This document shows positions 11,118 to 22,103 of a stretch of DNA of 64,000 nt, one piece after another. The stretch covers positions 31,248,001 to 31,312,000 of the forward strand of contig OZ231127.1 of NCBI GenBank assembly GCA_965153355.1, given 5' to 3'. Source of the DNA: Flaccisagitta enflata. Its lineage: Eukaryota > Chaetognatha > Sagittoidea > Aphragmophora. The notes beneath the pieces were generated by a model. That model had not been told where the DNA came from. It saw only the letters and a list, made by a program, of their open reading frames with translations, and did not search any database. The stretch's first letter is position 1, and each line of letters begins with the position of its first letter. The translations under genes and the position numbers were made by a program.

Positions 11118-11332
11118 ATTACTGTTTGCCAATCATCCTATCGAAAACTGGACTAGGTAGGACTGGTAGTCATTTTTTTGTCAGGGACACGCGACTTTAC
11201 ACCTTGCCATGTCGGACGGTAGGTCGGTACGTTACAAATATCTTTTCGAATTGCGGGCGATATCTGCATGACGGCCCCTGCCCAAACGTCCGCGACTGTC
11301 ATGCCGTGTATCCGGCATGAGACTTACTCTTT

Positions 11333-11408
11333 TTCTTTTTCTTTTTCTTTTTCTTTTTCTTTTTCTTTTTCTTTTTCTTCTTCTTTTACTTTATCTTTTT
11401 CTTCTTCA
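11333..11408. repeat. (CTTTTT)n hexanucleotide repeat
   Basis: About ten near-perfect copies, decaying to TTC-rich sequence on the right. Confidence 0.9.
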
Positions 11409-11525
11409 AGCCCGACCATTTCATCTCCTCTCCATTGTCATGTCACTGATTCTCCTTCTCTAGCCCCGGGTAAGCGATTGAAAGGGCGAGTAATCGTCAT
11501 CTTCGTTGACGATGTCGCCGTTTTT

Positions 11526-11930
11526 GGGCAGCGGCCCCGAAGGGGTCGATGACCTATGCTTTCACACATATGGGGAATTTTCTCCTCCTTCTTCGTACCC
11601 CCCTCCCTCAGCCTCCAGGCCTATATCTCAGCCTGGAGGCCCATATCCCAGCCTCGAGGCCCAAATCCCAGTCTTGAGGCCCAAATCCCACCCTCAGGGC
11701 CCAAATCCCAGCCCAAAGGCCCAGATTCCACTCTAGGGATTTGGGCGTCAAGACTGGGATTTGGGCCTCGAAGCAGGGATATGGGCCTCCAGGCTGAGAT
11801 ATAGGCCTGGAGACTGGGGGGAGGGGGGGTGCGGAGAAGGAGAAGGAGAAGAAAATTCCCCATAAGCCCTGCTCCCCCTCAACTTCAACCACTACCTACT
11901 TAAGCAGGGCACGGGTACCGCTGACCATCT
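11526..11930 (-). mobile_element. Family C element, copy 2
   Basis: Left end GGCAGCGGCCCCGAAGGGG. The centre is a large inverted repeat (11567-11862) made of GAGGCCCAAATCCCAG units that turn over near 11730. The right tail GCACGGGTACCGCTGACC is the complement of the left tail of copy 1. Confidence 0.65.
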
Positions 11931-11946
11931 AACGCTTTTGCGACTA

Positions 11947-11974
11947 TTGTTGTTGTTTTTGTTGTTTTTGTTGC

Positions 11975-12022
<48 letters not shown>

Positions 12023-12033
12023 CGTTGTTGTTT

Positions 12034-12093
<60 letters not shown>

Positions 12094-12132
12094 TGTTCTC
12101 CTCGTCGTTTTAGATGTCGTTGTTGTTGTCAC

Positions 12133-12163
<31 letters not shown>

Positions 12164-12242
12164 AGTGTTGTTGTTGTTGTTGTCGTTCTCGTTGTCGTTT
12201 TAGATGTCGTTGTTGTTGTCATTGTTGCTGTCGTCGTCGTCG

Positions 12243-12303
<61 letters not shown>

Positions 12304-12311
12304 CGTTGTCG

Positions 12312-12360
<49 letters not shown>

Positions 12361-12487
12361 CGTTTCAACCATTGTTGTTGTCGTTGTTGTCGTTTCAACC
12401 ATTGTTGTCGTCGTTGTTTTCGTCACCATTGTTGTCGAAATTGCTGTTTTCGTCGACATTGTCGTCGTTGTCGTCGTCATTGTGATC
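11947..12487. repeat. (GTT)n trinucleotide repeat with GTC variants
   Basis: More than 500 bp of GTT with blocks of GTC and interspersed TTTTAGATGTCG spacers occurring twice (near 12108 and 12198). It yields long poly-Leu, poly-Thr and poly-Gln frames that are not genes. Confidence 0.95.
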
Positions 12488-12489
12488 GT

Positions 12490-13495
12490 TTTTGGTCGTT
12501 GTTGTCGCCTTCGTCGTCCTCATTTTTATTTGCGAGTAATCGTCCAAGTGATTATCAGCTTGATGAACTGCTGCTTCAAAATACGGCGGAAAAAAGAAGA
12601 TTCCGCGTTAATCATTCTATGTAAAGAGTAAACGATCTTTTCTTTTCCCAAAGGCGGCGCAAAACGATCGGCGCGCGGTAAAAGCAAACCGGCGTTGTCA
12701 TGGTTGAATGGGCGTTAGAAAAGCCATGAAGATGGGAAGGATGTAGGATGAGGAGTGGAGTGGTCCGTTGTCACTTGTCAGTCCTGTCTGTGGTCCTGTC
12801 TGTGGTCTTTCTGTCCTTTATCATCCCTGCTGGCTTATCGATTTTATGTGATTTATAAGAACAGTTTTTTTCCATCATGGTGCATAGAGAAAAAGTATAC
12901 AAATACGCAAACGCGATTATGACGTAAATTGATAAATGTTACTTTTTATCATTTTATTCAAAGAGATATTGATGAAATTAAAAAAAAAGGCCGGGTTCAC
13001 GTCATGCAAAAACCGCTCTTAAACGCCAAAATGCTTGACGGTGACGGACAAACTGACCAACCAGCGCGCGACTAAGAACATAATGGAGGTTGTTATAATC
13101 TTAAAAAAAAACCAAAAAAAAAAAAAAACCAAAAAAACAAAAAAGAAAAAACTATTTTTATGAACACGCAAAGATTTCGAGTTTCTGTATTGTTGGCGGC
13201 GACCTTTGGAAGTATGGCAGGAGACCCGGAGTGATTAGCTTCAGCCATGAGTGAGTGGCTCCCCCGACTGAGAGAACATCGTCATGGCCCCGTACGTGGA
13301 AAACCGTTGGAGCAATTACCACCTGCTGACTTGTGATTGTGTTCACCTTTTTATTCAGAACACGTTATTCATTCACTCATCGTGAACATGTTCTGTTTTT
13401 TCCTAGGCCTATCCTTGGAAGAGGCTAGGTGCATGGGTGTATATAGCTCTTGGGCTAAGGAGAGGAAAAAAAACATACGAACGTCACGCGTGTGT
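12490..13495. other. No gene seen
   Basis: Unique AT-rich sequence with poly-A-rich stretches near 13100-13150. No exon, repeat family or RNA gene is recognised. Confidence 0.5.
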
Positions 13496-13794
<299 letters not shown>

Positions 13795-13799
13795 AACAG

Positions 13800-14343
13800 T
13801 GAGACATGCAAATAGATAAAGCTAATGATACAGAAAGACAACCGGAGTCAGAGACAGACTCACAGACAGACTCACAGACAGAAAAACTGCGAATCAAAGG
13901 GGAGACTTGGCTGCGATACAAGCATTAAGAGCGTATTACCATAATTTGTTTCGGCCGATTTCGCTGTCAGCCGATTTTGATGTTTGCCGGTTCTCATCTG
14001 ACGCGTCTCGTCGCACTCGTGAGAACTCCGTCCTTTATTAGGGAACAGTGTGCTGGTTGTGTTGAGGTGTGGTTTAGCTTGTGCTTAGCCTCTACTTAGC
14101 GTTTTAAGGATTTAAGTGCCATGAAGTGGTGCATGGTGTGCAAATCAAAAACTGAACAAATAAGCGTCAAATTACCGAGTCACAGCAACTTGTGATATTA
14201 GTTTACGGTACTGGGTGCATTCCGTTTCCGTTTGTTACTGTTCACCGATGGTGCACGTACTCGTACTTTTCCATTCATCCTATTCAAGGAGAACATTTTT
14301 GATTCATTCACTAATTGAATTATTCATTGATGGGATTATTGAT

Positions 14344-14376
<33 letters not shown>

Positions 14377-14757
14377 CATTGAGTGATTTATTTATCGATT
14401 GAACGATTTATTAATAGATCTAGTGATATAGTCATTGTCAGTCAGACACACAAACGAATCGGCGAGTATCGTTGAGTGAAAAACACAACTCAGTATCAGT
14501 AACTTCAACAGAATGTTATTGTTGCGAGACACAGGACGTGCCCAAATATCAAAACAATCTTTTTTTTTTTAGCGGAATATCTTCCCCCCCCCCCTCCTCT
14601 TTCATTATGCTCGTACGAAGCGGAAAAAGTCAGAGGGTCAGAAAATCTGTTTCCGATATCACGCCGAGATGTCATTTCCGGCCTCGTTAATGCCGCCAAA
14701 ACAGGCACACCTTGCGCTTGCCAAACTGATTTAGCCTTTTGCCTTCTATGTGTGTGG

Positions 14758-14760
<3 letters not shown>
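13800..14760. other. No gene seen
   Basis: Contains a weak (GATT)n-type repeat at about 14330-14400 and short homopolymers at 14567 and 14586. No supported coding exon. Confidence 0.5.

Positions 14761-14761
<1 letters not shown>

Positions 14762-14837
<76 letters not shown>
14762..14837. repeat. (GA)n microsatellite
   Basis: About 75 bp of pure GA repeat, followed by three copies of GAGAAATGGC. Confidence 0.96.
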
Positions 14838-14840
<3 letters not shown>

Positions 14841-15050
14841 AGATGAGGAGAAATGGCGAGAAATGGCGAGAAATGGATATGGGCGAGAATGAGCAAGATG
14901 GCACCTAAGGTGATGGTTTCCTCCATTCTCATTACCACATCACCTCTCTCAATTTCTCACAATATTTTTCTCTGCGCTGCCTGCTTGTCTCTGTCTTTTC
15001 TTGTGCTTTCTTATCTATGAATCTCCCTCCTCTCTTCATGACTGGCTTTT

Positions 15051-15052
<2 letters not shown>

Positions 15053-15143
<91 letters not shown>
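15053..15143. repeat. (CT)n microsatellite
   Basis: About 90 bp of CT repeat. Confidence 0.96.
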
Positions 15144-15146
<3 letters not shown>

Positions 15147-15458
15147 CTGTTCTGCCATCATTATCATCAGTAATGATCCGTAATTTTTGGACCAATCAGA
15201 GCCAATGTTTACCCAAAACACCAGAAGAAAAAAGAAAATGTAAGAAAAAAGAAAGATAAGAAAAAAGAAAGAATCCCCATGACAGATTTGTCTGTGATTA
15301 TTCGTCTTCATTTCAATAAGTAAACGAGAGCTCGTAGTAAGAAACTCATTAAGAAGAGAAGAGAAAGAGCAGAATTGTATGACCCAAACATCACCGCCCA
15401 GTCGCCAACGTGGAACATTTGGAGTTTTGGTATATGATTAAATGATGCAATGTAAATG

Positions 15459-15626
15459 AACAAGGCAGGATACACGGCTACCCTAGTTGGAGTAGGTCAC
15501 TAGGGCGTTTGGGCAGGAGCTGTTAGCTCAAAACGCTCAAAAACGTAAAAAGGGACCGACCGACCGACCAACCCACCGACGGACGGCCAAAGCGAAGTGT
15601 AGAGTCGCGTAGCACGCGACTAGAAA
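15459..15626 (-). mobile_element. Hairpin-ended element, family A, copy 4
   Basis: Reads AACAAGGCAGGATACACGGC, then GGGCGTTTGGGCAGGAGC, a (GACC)n core, and the tail hairpin AGTCGCGTAGCACGCGACT followed by AGAAA. Confidence 0.82.
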
Positions 15627-16000
15627 TGAAAATGCAGCAGTTAAATGAGTAAGTTTTTTTTCGCAAATCTATTTCTTTTATTTCATATTTTCATTAGTGT
15701 TTGTATAATTGAGTCGCTTTTGATTCTTTCTTCCTCCCCCTCCTGCCTTTGATTTTCTACCTCGCGACGCGTCGTGTTGTGTTTAAAATCTATGATTTTC
15801 TTCCCCATAAAGCAGTAAAACAGTGAAGCAAAGGATTAAATAGTGTTGAATTGAGTTTTATTAATCAGATTTTATGATTTGGCACTGCCAACAGTTATAT
15901 TTTCCCAAATTTTCTTTTGTTCTCTTTTTTCCTCCCTTGATTTCCTTCCCCATTTCCAAATCCTTTAATTCATCCTCCCCACCACGGCCTGCATTCTTTA

Positions 16001-16138
16001 TTAGGTGCGACAAAGCACCTCTATAATTGGCTGCGTCCGTTGGTCGGTCGGTCGGTTGGTTGGTTGGTCGGTCGGGTAACGCATTCGTTCAACGATCCAC
16101 ACGTCGCACCTTTTTGGCCTACTTAACTTGGCCTTGTT
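16001..16138 (+). mobile_element. Hairpin-ended element, family B, copy 2
   Basis: Starts with the perfect hairpin AGGTGC-gacaaa-GCACCT. A GGTC/GGTT core, a second CGTCGCACCT block and the end TTGGCCTTGTT follow. Confidence 0.82.
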
Positions 16139-16549
16139 CATATTTTTGATGATGAAGTGTAACGAGAGCTCTTATCTTGATACTTTTGTACATGCTGCCA
16201 AAACAACGTTCACGATTTACTCGTCGATCCGTCCCCGAAATATAAGATTCAATGAAAGCATGTGGTCAAGTGGTTAACAGTCATCATTACTTAATAAGTA
16301 TGTTCTTTGTATAATCAGAGGGCGGAAGAAGAGATCGATGCCCCACCCTGAGAACGAAATTGTGGATCAAAGAAATGCAAATTGACATTTGGGTCGTTAA
16401 AAAGTCCTCCATCTCATCAAAGGGTCAAGAGATCGGGGCCAAAGGGTCACTGTGACGCGGCCAGTGATGTGTCAGTTGACAATCTCTCTACTTGAATATT
16501 GGACCGAATTAGACCCCCGATTCCGCCTTACCGCCATGACAGATTAAGA

Positions 16550-16743
<194 letters not shown>

Positions 16744-16869
16744 CAGAGACACACAAGCACACATGCACACAGTCAAGCAGGCTCGACATACAATCTATCA
16801 ATACGACAGTAACCAACCACCAGCTGCATCAAAATACAAGCAAATGTATTGATGACCAACTATGGTTTA

Positions 16870-17075
16870 AAAAAGGCCGGATACACGGCTACCCAAGTCG
16901 CGTGCGGGTGGGCAGGAGCCATATTTGAGGCCACTCCATCATTTGGGCAGAAGCAGTGAGGCCAAAGACCGCAAAAACTAAAAAAAAGTAAAGTGTGACG
17001 GGCCGACGGACAGACGGACGGACGGACCGACGGACCGACAAAGCGGGTTGTAGAGTCGCGTGCACGCGACTAAAA
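16870..17075 (-). mobile_element. Hairpin-ended element, family A, copy 5
   Basis: Head AGGCCGGATACACGGCTACC, body CATTTGGGCAGAAGC, core (GGAC)n and tail hairpin GTCGCGTGCACGCGAC followed by TAAAAA. Confidence 0.85.
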
Positions 17076-17079
17076 ATTT

Positions 17080-18160
17080 GTACTCAAACTATAATTTCAC
17101 TTACCATTTTTAAAGACAGCCAATTCTTTTACTAATCATCAACTGGTCTAACGCTATTTGAACTAGCTTTCATTTTCTACTTTGATCCATGAAGAGTCAA
17201 TGATAATGACCATGCCCACTGATGCTTCAGAACTTTTTTCCGCATGTTCATCAATTTACAGAATGCTCATTTTTTACCATACAAAAACTGTCCCATTCAA
17301 TAATCAGCTCATCAGCCAAGGAATTAAACGTGATGACAGTACAGAACGGTTTACTTTTTTACAGAGAGTGAATTTAATGGAGGGTCCTCTTGAAAAGGGG
17401 AAACGACAAATCTGTGAAGAGAAAGCAAAAAGCAAAAAAGCAAAAAAGCAAAAAGCGGCGAGGGGGAAGGAGAAAAGCAGAAGAAAAGGCAATGATTAAA
17501 CGTTGTGATTCTGCAATGCGATGTAAAATAAGAAGGAAACGCGCTAAGAGGCAATTTACCACCAACCATTTAAAGAGAAAAGAAGCAATCTTGATTCCAG
17601 ACATTAATGAGGTTTAAGCAAACTTGTAAATGAGCGCAACTCTCATCGCCAGCAGAGAAGAAAGTGTCGGCAAACGAATCATTTTCATTTGGCTTTCTCT
17701 TTTGCCTTAAGAATTCATTTGAATATTGACTTATAAATTTTAATCACGGCTTTTGACATTTCTTTAGTTTTTCACAAGGATTACGGTAGAAAGATTCTTA
17801 TCCTATACATATGTACATCCTCTTCTTTGTACGGAAACTTATACATCGACGGACCCAGACGGCGATTGTTTGCGAGAGAATAAAATCTTGAAAGGAAGCC
17901 CATCATGGCTACATGCGCTAAAAACATCATGACAAGAAATGTTGTGAGAAACCGAGATGAAAAAATGAAAGTAAGACTCAAAGGGATGGATGATAAAACT
18001 AGATAGAATGAAGAGACGGGAGAAAGAAGGAAGGAGGGGAAAAAAGAGAGAGAAGAAAAAAGAAAGAGAAAGAAAGCGACGAAAAAATGCAACAAAGCTG
18101 CAAAAAGAAAAAAGAAAGAAAAAAAACAGGGCTGTGTGGATCGTAAAACGAAATCGTTAC
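17080..18160. other. No gene seen
   Basis: AT-rich sequence with A/G-rich low-complexity runs near 17395-17490 and 18000-18125, which produce basic frames of no recognisable family. Confidence 0.5.
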
Positions 18161-18428
18161 CGACGGACCGACCGACAGACACAGCCAGTTATAGCGATGC
18201 TTTAGCGCACCTAACAACTTAACAAGTGACGCGGGGTCACAATATCGTTGCGGACGGGTGGGCAGGGGTGGCCAACCCCCATCCACACCCTAAGCCCACC
18301 CCCCTACACAAATACATACTCGAAAAGCGTCTGAAACGCTCACTCTTTCACTTTTCGACTCATGCTCCCCGACAGACCGACGGACGGACGGACAAAGCCT
18401 CTCAGAGAGTTACCTGCCCGCAACTAAA
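18160..18428 (-). mobile_element. Hairpin-ended element, family A-like, diverged
   Basis: Two GACCGACGGAC cores (about 18160-18182 and 18370-18400) with a GCGGACGGGTGGGCAGGGG block between, ending in GCCCGCAACTAAAAAG. The terminal hairpin is degraded. Confidence 0.5.
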
Positions 18429-18577
18429 AAGAGATAAGAAAATATGATATAAAACGAAAGAAAGTAGGACAGAATCAAAGAAAGGAAATAAGGCAGAAAA
18501 TAGAACGAATATAGTAAGAAATGAGAAGAGCAAAAAATAGTAAGTAAGAAAGAATGAATGAAATCACAAAAGCACCA

Positions 18578-18602
18578 AAGAAAGAAAGAAATAAAGAAAG
18601 AG

Positions 18603-18665
<63 letters not shown>

Positions 18666-18734
18666 ACAAAAAAATGCAAAAAACGAAAAAACGAATAAAC
18701 GAAAGAACGAAAGCATAAATGAACGAAAGAATGA

Positions 18735-18818
<84 letters not shown>

Positions 18819-18860
18819 AAAAAAGAAAGAAAGAAGAAAAGAAAGGAAGAAAGAGAGAGT
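18578..18860. repeat. (GAAA)n microsatellite
   Basis: Two long GAAA runs, about 18578-18665 and 18733-18825, split by an A-rich block containing ACGAA units. Confidence 0.95.
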
Positions 18861-19289
18861 GAAAGAAAGAGAGAGTGAAAGAAAGAGGAAAAGAGTGGAG
18901 ATAGCAGATGGGGAAGGGGCGTGACAAGTTGATTGGTGTCGATTTCTTGGGTCATCGGACATTTTTAGCCCGTGGTTCTGTCAGTGTGAAAAATCTCGAG
19001 AATCTGTGAGTCGTGTAAACACGGCTATGAGAAAAAGAAATTCTCAAGCATGTGTGCCATCTTATGTTCATACCTTCACAGTATGAACAGAATCATTCAT
19101 GTATGTGTTACCGGGTATAGTTCATGTTTAGAATCGTAATGACCATCACTCCGCACTCCATGCAGCTGGACATCGTCGTGATTGAAAAAACACGTATGCG
19201 AAGAAATCGTTTTAATTTCTTTTTACTTTGTCCTCTTTTTTTTTCGCAATTGCTTCATCATGCGAGAAAAAGCATTAGATTCGCACACT

Positions 19290-19293
19290 TAGT
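19290..19293. repeat. Target site duplication, left copy
   Basis: TAGT immediately before the 5' LTR, matching 30725-30728. Confidence 0.8.
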
Positions 19294-19436
19294 AGTATGG
19301 AATGGAATGGGACTCCTTGTACCCACTTGAAACACCCTACTATTAGAATGTCCTTTATAAGAATATGAGGGACCCCTATTTAATTTAGCAATTGACGTAA
19401 TACACCACAAACTTTACAGATTTCAAATGCGGGTGA

Positions 19437-19444
19437 TATATAAA
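19437..19444 (+). promoter_or_regulatory. LTR TATA box
   Basis: TATATAAA about 94 bases before the LTR end, a sensible place for the core promoter. The same motif is at 30630-30637 in the 3' LTR. Confidence 0.7.
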
Positions 19445-19449
19445 CGAAT

Positions 19450-19491
19450 ATTTCTTTGGAATTTGAGTAAACCAAGAAATTCCAAAGAAAT
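19450..19491 (+). other. Perfect 15-bp stem-loop in the LTR
   Basis: ATTTCTTTGGAATTT pairs with its exact complement 12 bases later. It starts six bases after the TATA box, so it spans the likely transcription start and the 5' end of the RNA. Confidence 0.75.
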
Positions 19492-19531
19492 TTCGTCTTT
19501 CTTTCAGTCCGTATGACTTCAATGTCATACT

Positions 19532-19549
19532 TGGAGGCACGGTGGTCTA
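19532..19549 (+). other. Primer-binding site
   Basis: TGGAGGCACGGTGGTCTA follows the LTR with no gap. TGG pairs with a tRNA CCA end, and the U before CCA would fit the Thr or Cys class of tRNA, but I cannot name the tRNA. The block also resembles the 5' start of a tRNA gene (GGCACGGTGGTCTAGT). Confidence 0.6.
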
Positions 19550-19760
19550 GTAAAATCTGCGCGCCACAAGTGGCTATTCGGTCAGTTGGGCAGGAGCCCC
19601 GGCGGCGTTTCTAAGAAAAGGGATTCGACGCGGGTCTCTCCCAAAGTTCATCGATCATCGCGAGGCGGTATCGATCTTCGTTTCGATCAGACAGAAACAT
19701 AAACAACGGCTCTCGCCGTCAGTGGAAAAGCCGAGGTAGGATCTTCGACTTTTTTCCAAG

Positions 19761-22097
19761 ATGTCAACCCCAGAGGAGGTAACTACAAATGAGCTTCTTC
19801 AAGAGATAGCAGACTTGTCAGCTCGAATATCACAACTGAGACCTGGTGTTTCAGCCACCATTTGGTGTCCAAAATGCTGGAGGCCTCCATCACAGCACAA
19901 AGGTGGGTCGATAAAAGGATGTAAATCAAAAACGAAAATGCCAGTTGATCAATTCACTCGTGAGTTATTACAACAGAGGAATAACCTAGTACGATGTATA
20001 CGGTCTGCAGATACTGAAGGCAGACAATCAGAGGCGATTGATGCGCTACAAAATACAGTAGAGAGACAGGCCCAGACCATCGAGTCAAATCAAGAAAGGA
20101 TTAGAAGTCTTCAGGCAACTAAACAAGTCATGTTACACCTGATGCGCAATTTGAATGACGCCTATCTAGCATTTATTACAGGCGGGAATGAGAATGAGAT
20201 GAAAAGGATTTTCAAAGATGTTGACGACTTATTGGTATCACTTAACACAGAATCAAAGTCTTCGAGTGAGAATGAAGATGAAGATGATGGTGATGGTGAG
20301 GATGATGATGATGGGTGGGACCACACCGGGGATCGCACAACATGGCCCATTGATAATGCAAGTATCGTTGCAGATGGCAACAGATTGTTCCCGGCAGATA
20401 ACAACGACGCGGGAGCGACGGAGGCAGGAGCAATAGGCGGCGTTGGAGCAACGAAGAAAGTACATTTCTCTTTCTCACCCGTCTTGACTCATTCGTCCAA
20501 TTCGTCCAAGCAAGGCGCTGAGGCATCAGGTCAAACGACTGGAACATCAGGTCAAACGACTGGAACATCAGGTCAAACGACTGGAACATCAGGTCAGACA
20601 GGAGTAGCATCCGGTCAAAGGATAGTGAATGGAATTTTGAGACCAGCATCATCGAATAGGTCGGTGTACGATGTACAAGCCAATACACACACAATTTCCA
20701 CCCCATCTCCCAATACACACACAATTTCCACCCCATCTCCCAACCCACCCTCAACGCCGCAATATCCAGGGTTGTTTGAAAAACCTGGGGTAGTTCTCAT
20801 ATTTCCTAGAGGAGGAACTTTATGTGGTGGTGAAGCTGACGCTGATAGTGTAGTGAGGGCGGCGAAGATTGTCAATGTTGATTTTAAAGAAAACATGGAT
20901 GCATTATTGTACTTGGAACAAAGACGTAAGCTAGTTGATCAGTTGTCTTGCTATTTTGGCGCTTGCCCTATGTTCACTCATTTAGGGATATTCGCCTTGA
21001 AAGCTCATGTCTTCTATAAAACATTTCAGCCTATCTTCAAGCGCGAGGTGACGTTTTCTAGCTTTATGGCATTCGTTAAGGAATTTGAGCATCAACTCTA
21101 TCTTAATTTAGACTCGATTGCGTTGGGGAGACTTCACAACCGTAAACAACAAAGCAATGAGTCGGTTTCAGAGTATTTCACAGATTATGTTGATTTGATA
21201 TTCATCATTGGCAGACAAGAGGACGACTACATCCAACCTTTTTTGGCAGGATTATACAATAGAACATTGGCGCACACAGTGTCAAACGCACAATATGAGG
21301 ATGGGCAAAGAACATTGAGACGGCTTGCCAATCACGCTCAACACATAGAGGCTCAGATAAGCCTCGATAAAGCATTCTTAGAGGGCAAGGATAACAAAAA
21401 TAACCATCAACGCAACGTTTCGGCTTTAACCAACACAGGTTCTCAGCAAAGTTCGTCAACTTCACAAAGAGGAAGGGGCTTCAATACGCAAACGAGAGGA
21501 GCACCGGCGCCAAGAGGAGGAAGCGCACCGGCCGGACGAGGATGGACGGGCGGCGCCGCAGGTAGAGGATGGACGAGCGGCGCCGGTAGAGGATGGTCGA
21601 ATGGTGGCGCCGGAAGAGGATGGTCGAGTGGAAACGGCGGAGGTGGAAACTGGAGCAAGTATGCGCCGTCTAGGAGTCAGAGTTTACCACGAGGTAGTTA
21701 CGCCGGAAGTGGCGCACGTGGAGGCGCCAACGCGTCGTCGGGAGCGTCGAACGCGCAGGCGAGAGGGACGCAATCGTCATGGAAGGCGCACGTCAACGAA
21801 ATTGGAGCGTCGATCTCGTCAGCGTCAGAGTCGGGGATGACGCCGGAAGGAATCCTCCTGGCAATGAAGATGAAAAAGATGCAATTATCTGGATGCGCCG
21901 CTTGTTTAAGTAAGACACATGTATGGAATGGATCATATGAATTTTGTCGGTCATTTTGTCCGTGTTGTGGCGTGGATTTGAGGAAAGAATGTCATGTCGC
22001 TATAGAGTGTGAGGACCGACCAAAAGATAAATCTGAGGCCATCATCTTGGCCAGAGACGCTGACAGAAACGGAGACAAAGACAGATTGCAGGCATGA
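19761..22097 (+). CDS. gag: Gag polyprotein
   Basis: A 778-residue structural protein expected to form the cytoplasmic capsid and bind the RNA. The ATG is the first in the leader, 229 bases past the LTR. An N-terminal C-x2-C-x6-H-x7-C cluster (residues 36-54) could bind zinc. A predicted helical region (60-160), an acidic tract (169-186) and tandem GQTTGTS units (about 256-280) follow. Residues 365-545 match the retrotransposon capsid family, with the stretch SNESVSEYFTDYVDL typical of it. An RGG/GRGW-rich RNA-binding region (570-650) and a Cys-rich end (712-750, with CAAC, CPCC and ECHVAIEC) replace the classic CCHC knuckle. It ends at TGA (22095-22097), directly followed in the same frame by the protease frame. 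Confidence 0.93.
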   Translation: MSTPEEVTTNELLQEIADLSARISQLRPGVSATIWCPKCWRPPSQHKGGSIKGCKSKTKMPVDQFTRELLQQRNNLVRCIRSADTEGRQSEAIDALQNTVERQAQTIESNQERIRSLQATKQVMLHLMRNLNDAYLAFITGGNENEMKRIFKDVDDLLVSLNTESKSSSENEDEDDGDGEDDDDGWDHTGDRTTWPIDNASIVADGNRLFPADNNDAGATEAGAIGGVGATKKVHFSFSPVLTHSSNSSKQGAEASGQTTGTSGQTTGTSGQTTGTSGQTGVASGQRIVNGILRPASSNRSVYDVQANTHTISTPSPNTHTISTPSPNPPSTPQYPGLFEKPGVVLIFPRGGTLCGGEADADSVVRAAKIVNVDFKENMDALLYLEQRRKLVDQLSCYFGACPMFTHLGIFALKAHVFYKTFQPIFKREVTFSSFMAFVKEFEHQLYLNLDSIALGRLHNRKQQSNESVSEYFTDYVDLIFIIGRQEDDYIQPFLAGLYNRTLAHTVSNAQYEDGQRTLRRLANHAQHIEAQISLDKAFLEGKDNKNNHQRNVSALTNTGSQQSSSTSQRGRGFNTQTRGAPAPRGGSAPAGRGWTGGAAGRGWTSGAGRGWSNGGAGRGWSSGNGGGGNWSKYAPSRSQSLPRGSYAGSGARGGANASSGASNAQARGTQSSWKAHVNEIGASISSASESGMTPEGILLAMKMKKMQLSGCAACLSKTHVWNGSYEFCRSFCPCCGVDLRKECHVAIECEDRPKDKSEAIILARDADRNGDKDRLQA

Positions 22098-22103
22098 CAA
22101 TTA
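22095..22103 (+). promoter_or_regulatory. Probable stop-codon readthrough site between gag and protease
   Basis: The sequence is TGA CAA TTA. The six bases after the stop equal the tobacco mosaic virus readthrough context (consensus CARYYA after the stop). The reading frame is otherwise open from 19761 to 23792, so a single suppressed stop would give a Gag-Pro fusion, as UAG readthrough does for Gag-Pol in gammaretroviruses. Confidence 0.75.

Larger units (their letters stand above)
19294..19531 (+). repeat. 5' LTR
   Basis: 238 bp, beginning AGTATGGAATGG and ending ATGTCATACT. I find no difference from the 3' LTR. It contains a TATA box and a long perfect stem-loop. No AATAAA is seen inside, so the polyadenylation signal is a variant or lies elsewhere. 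Confidence 0.97.

Noticed and set aside
11944-12480. Long Thr/Gln and Leu frames
   Set aside because: Direct translations of a GTT/GTC microsatellite.
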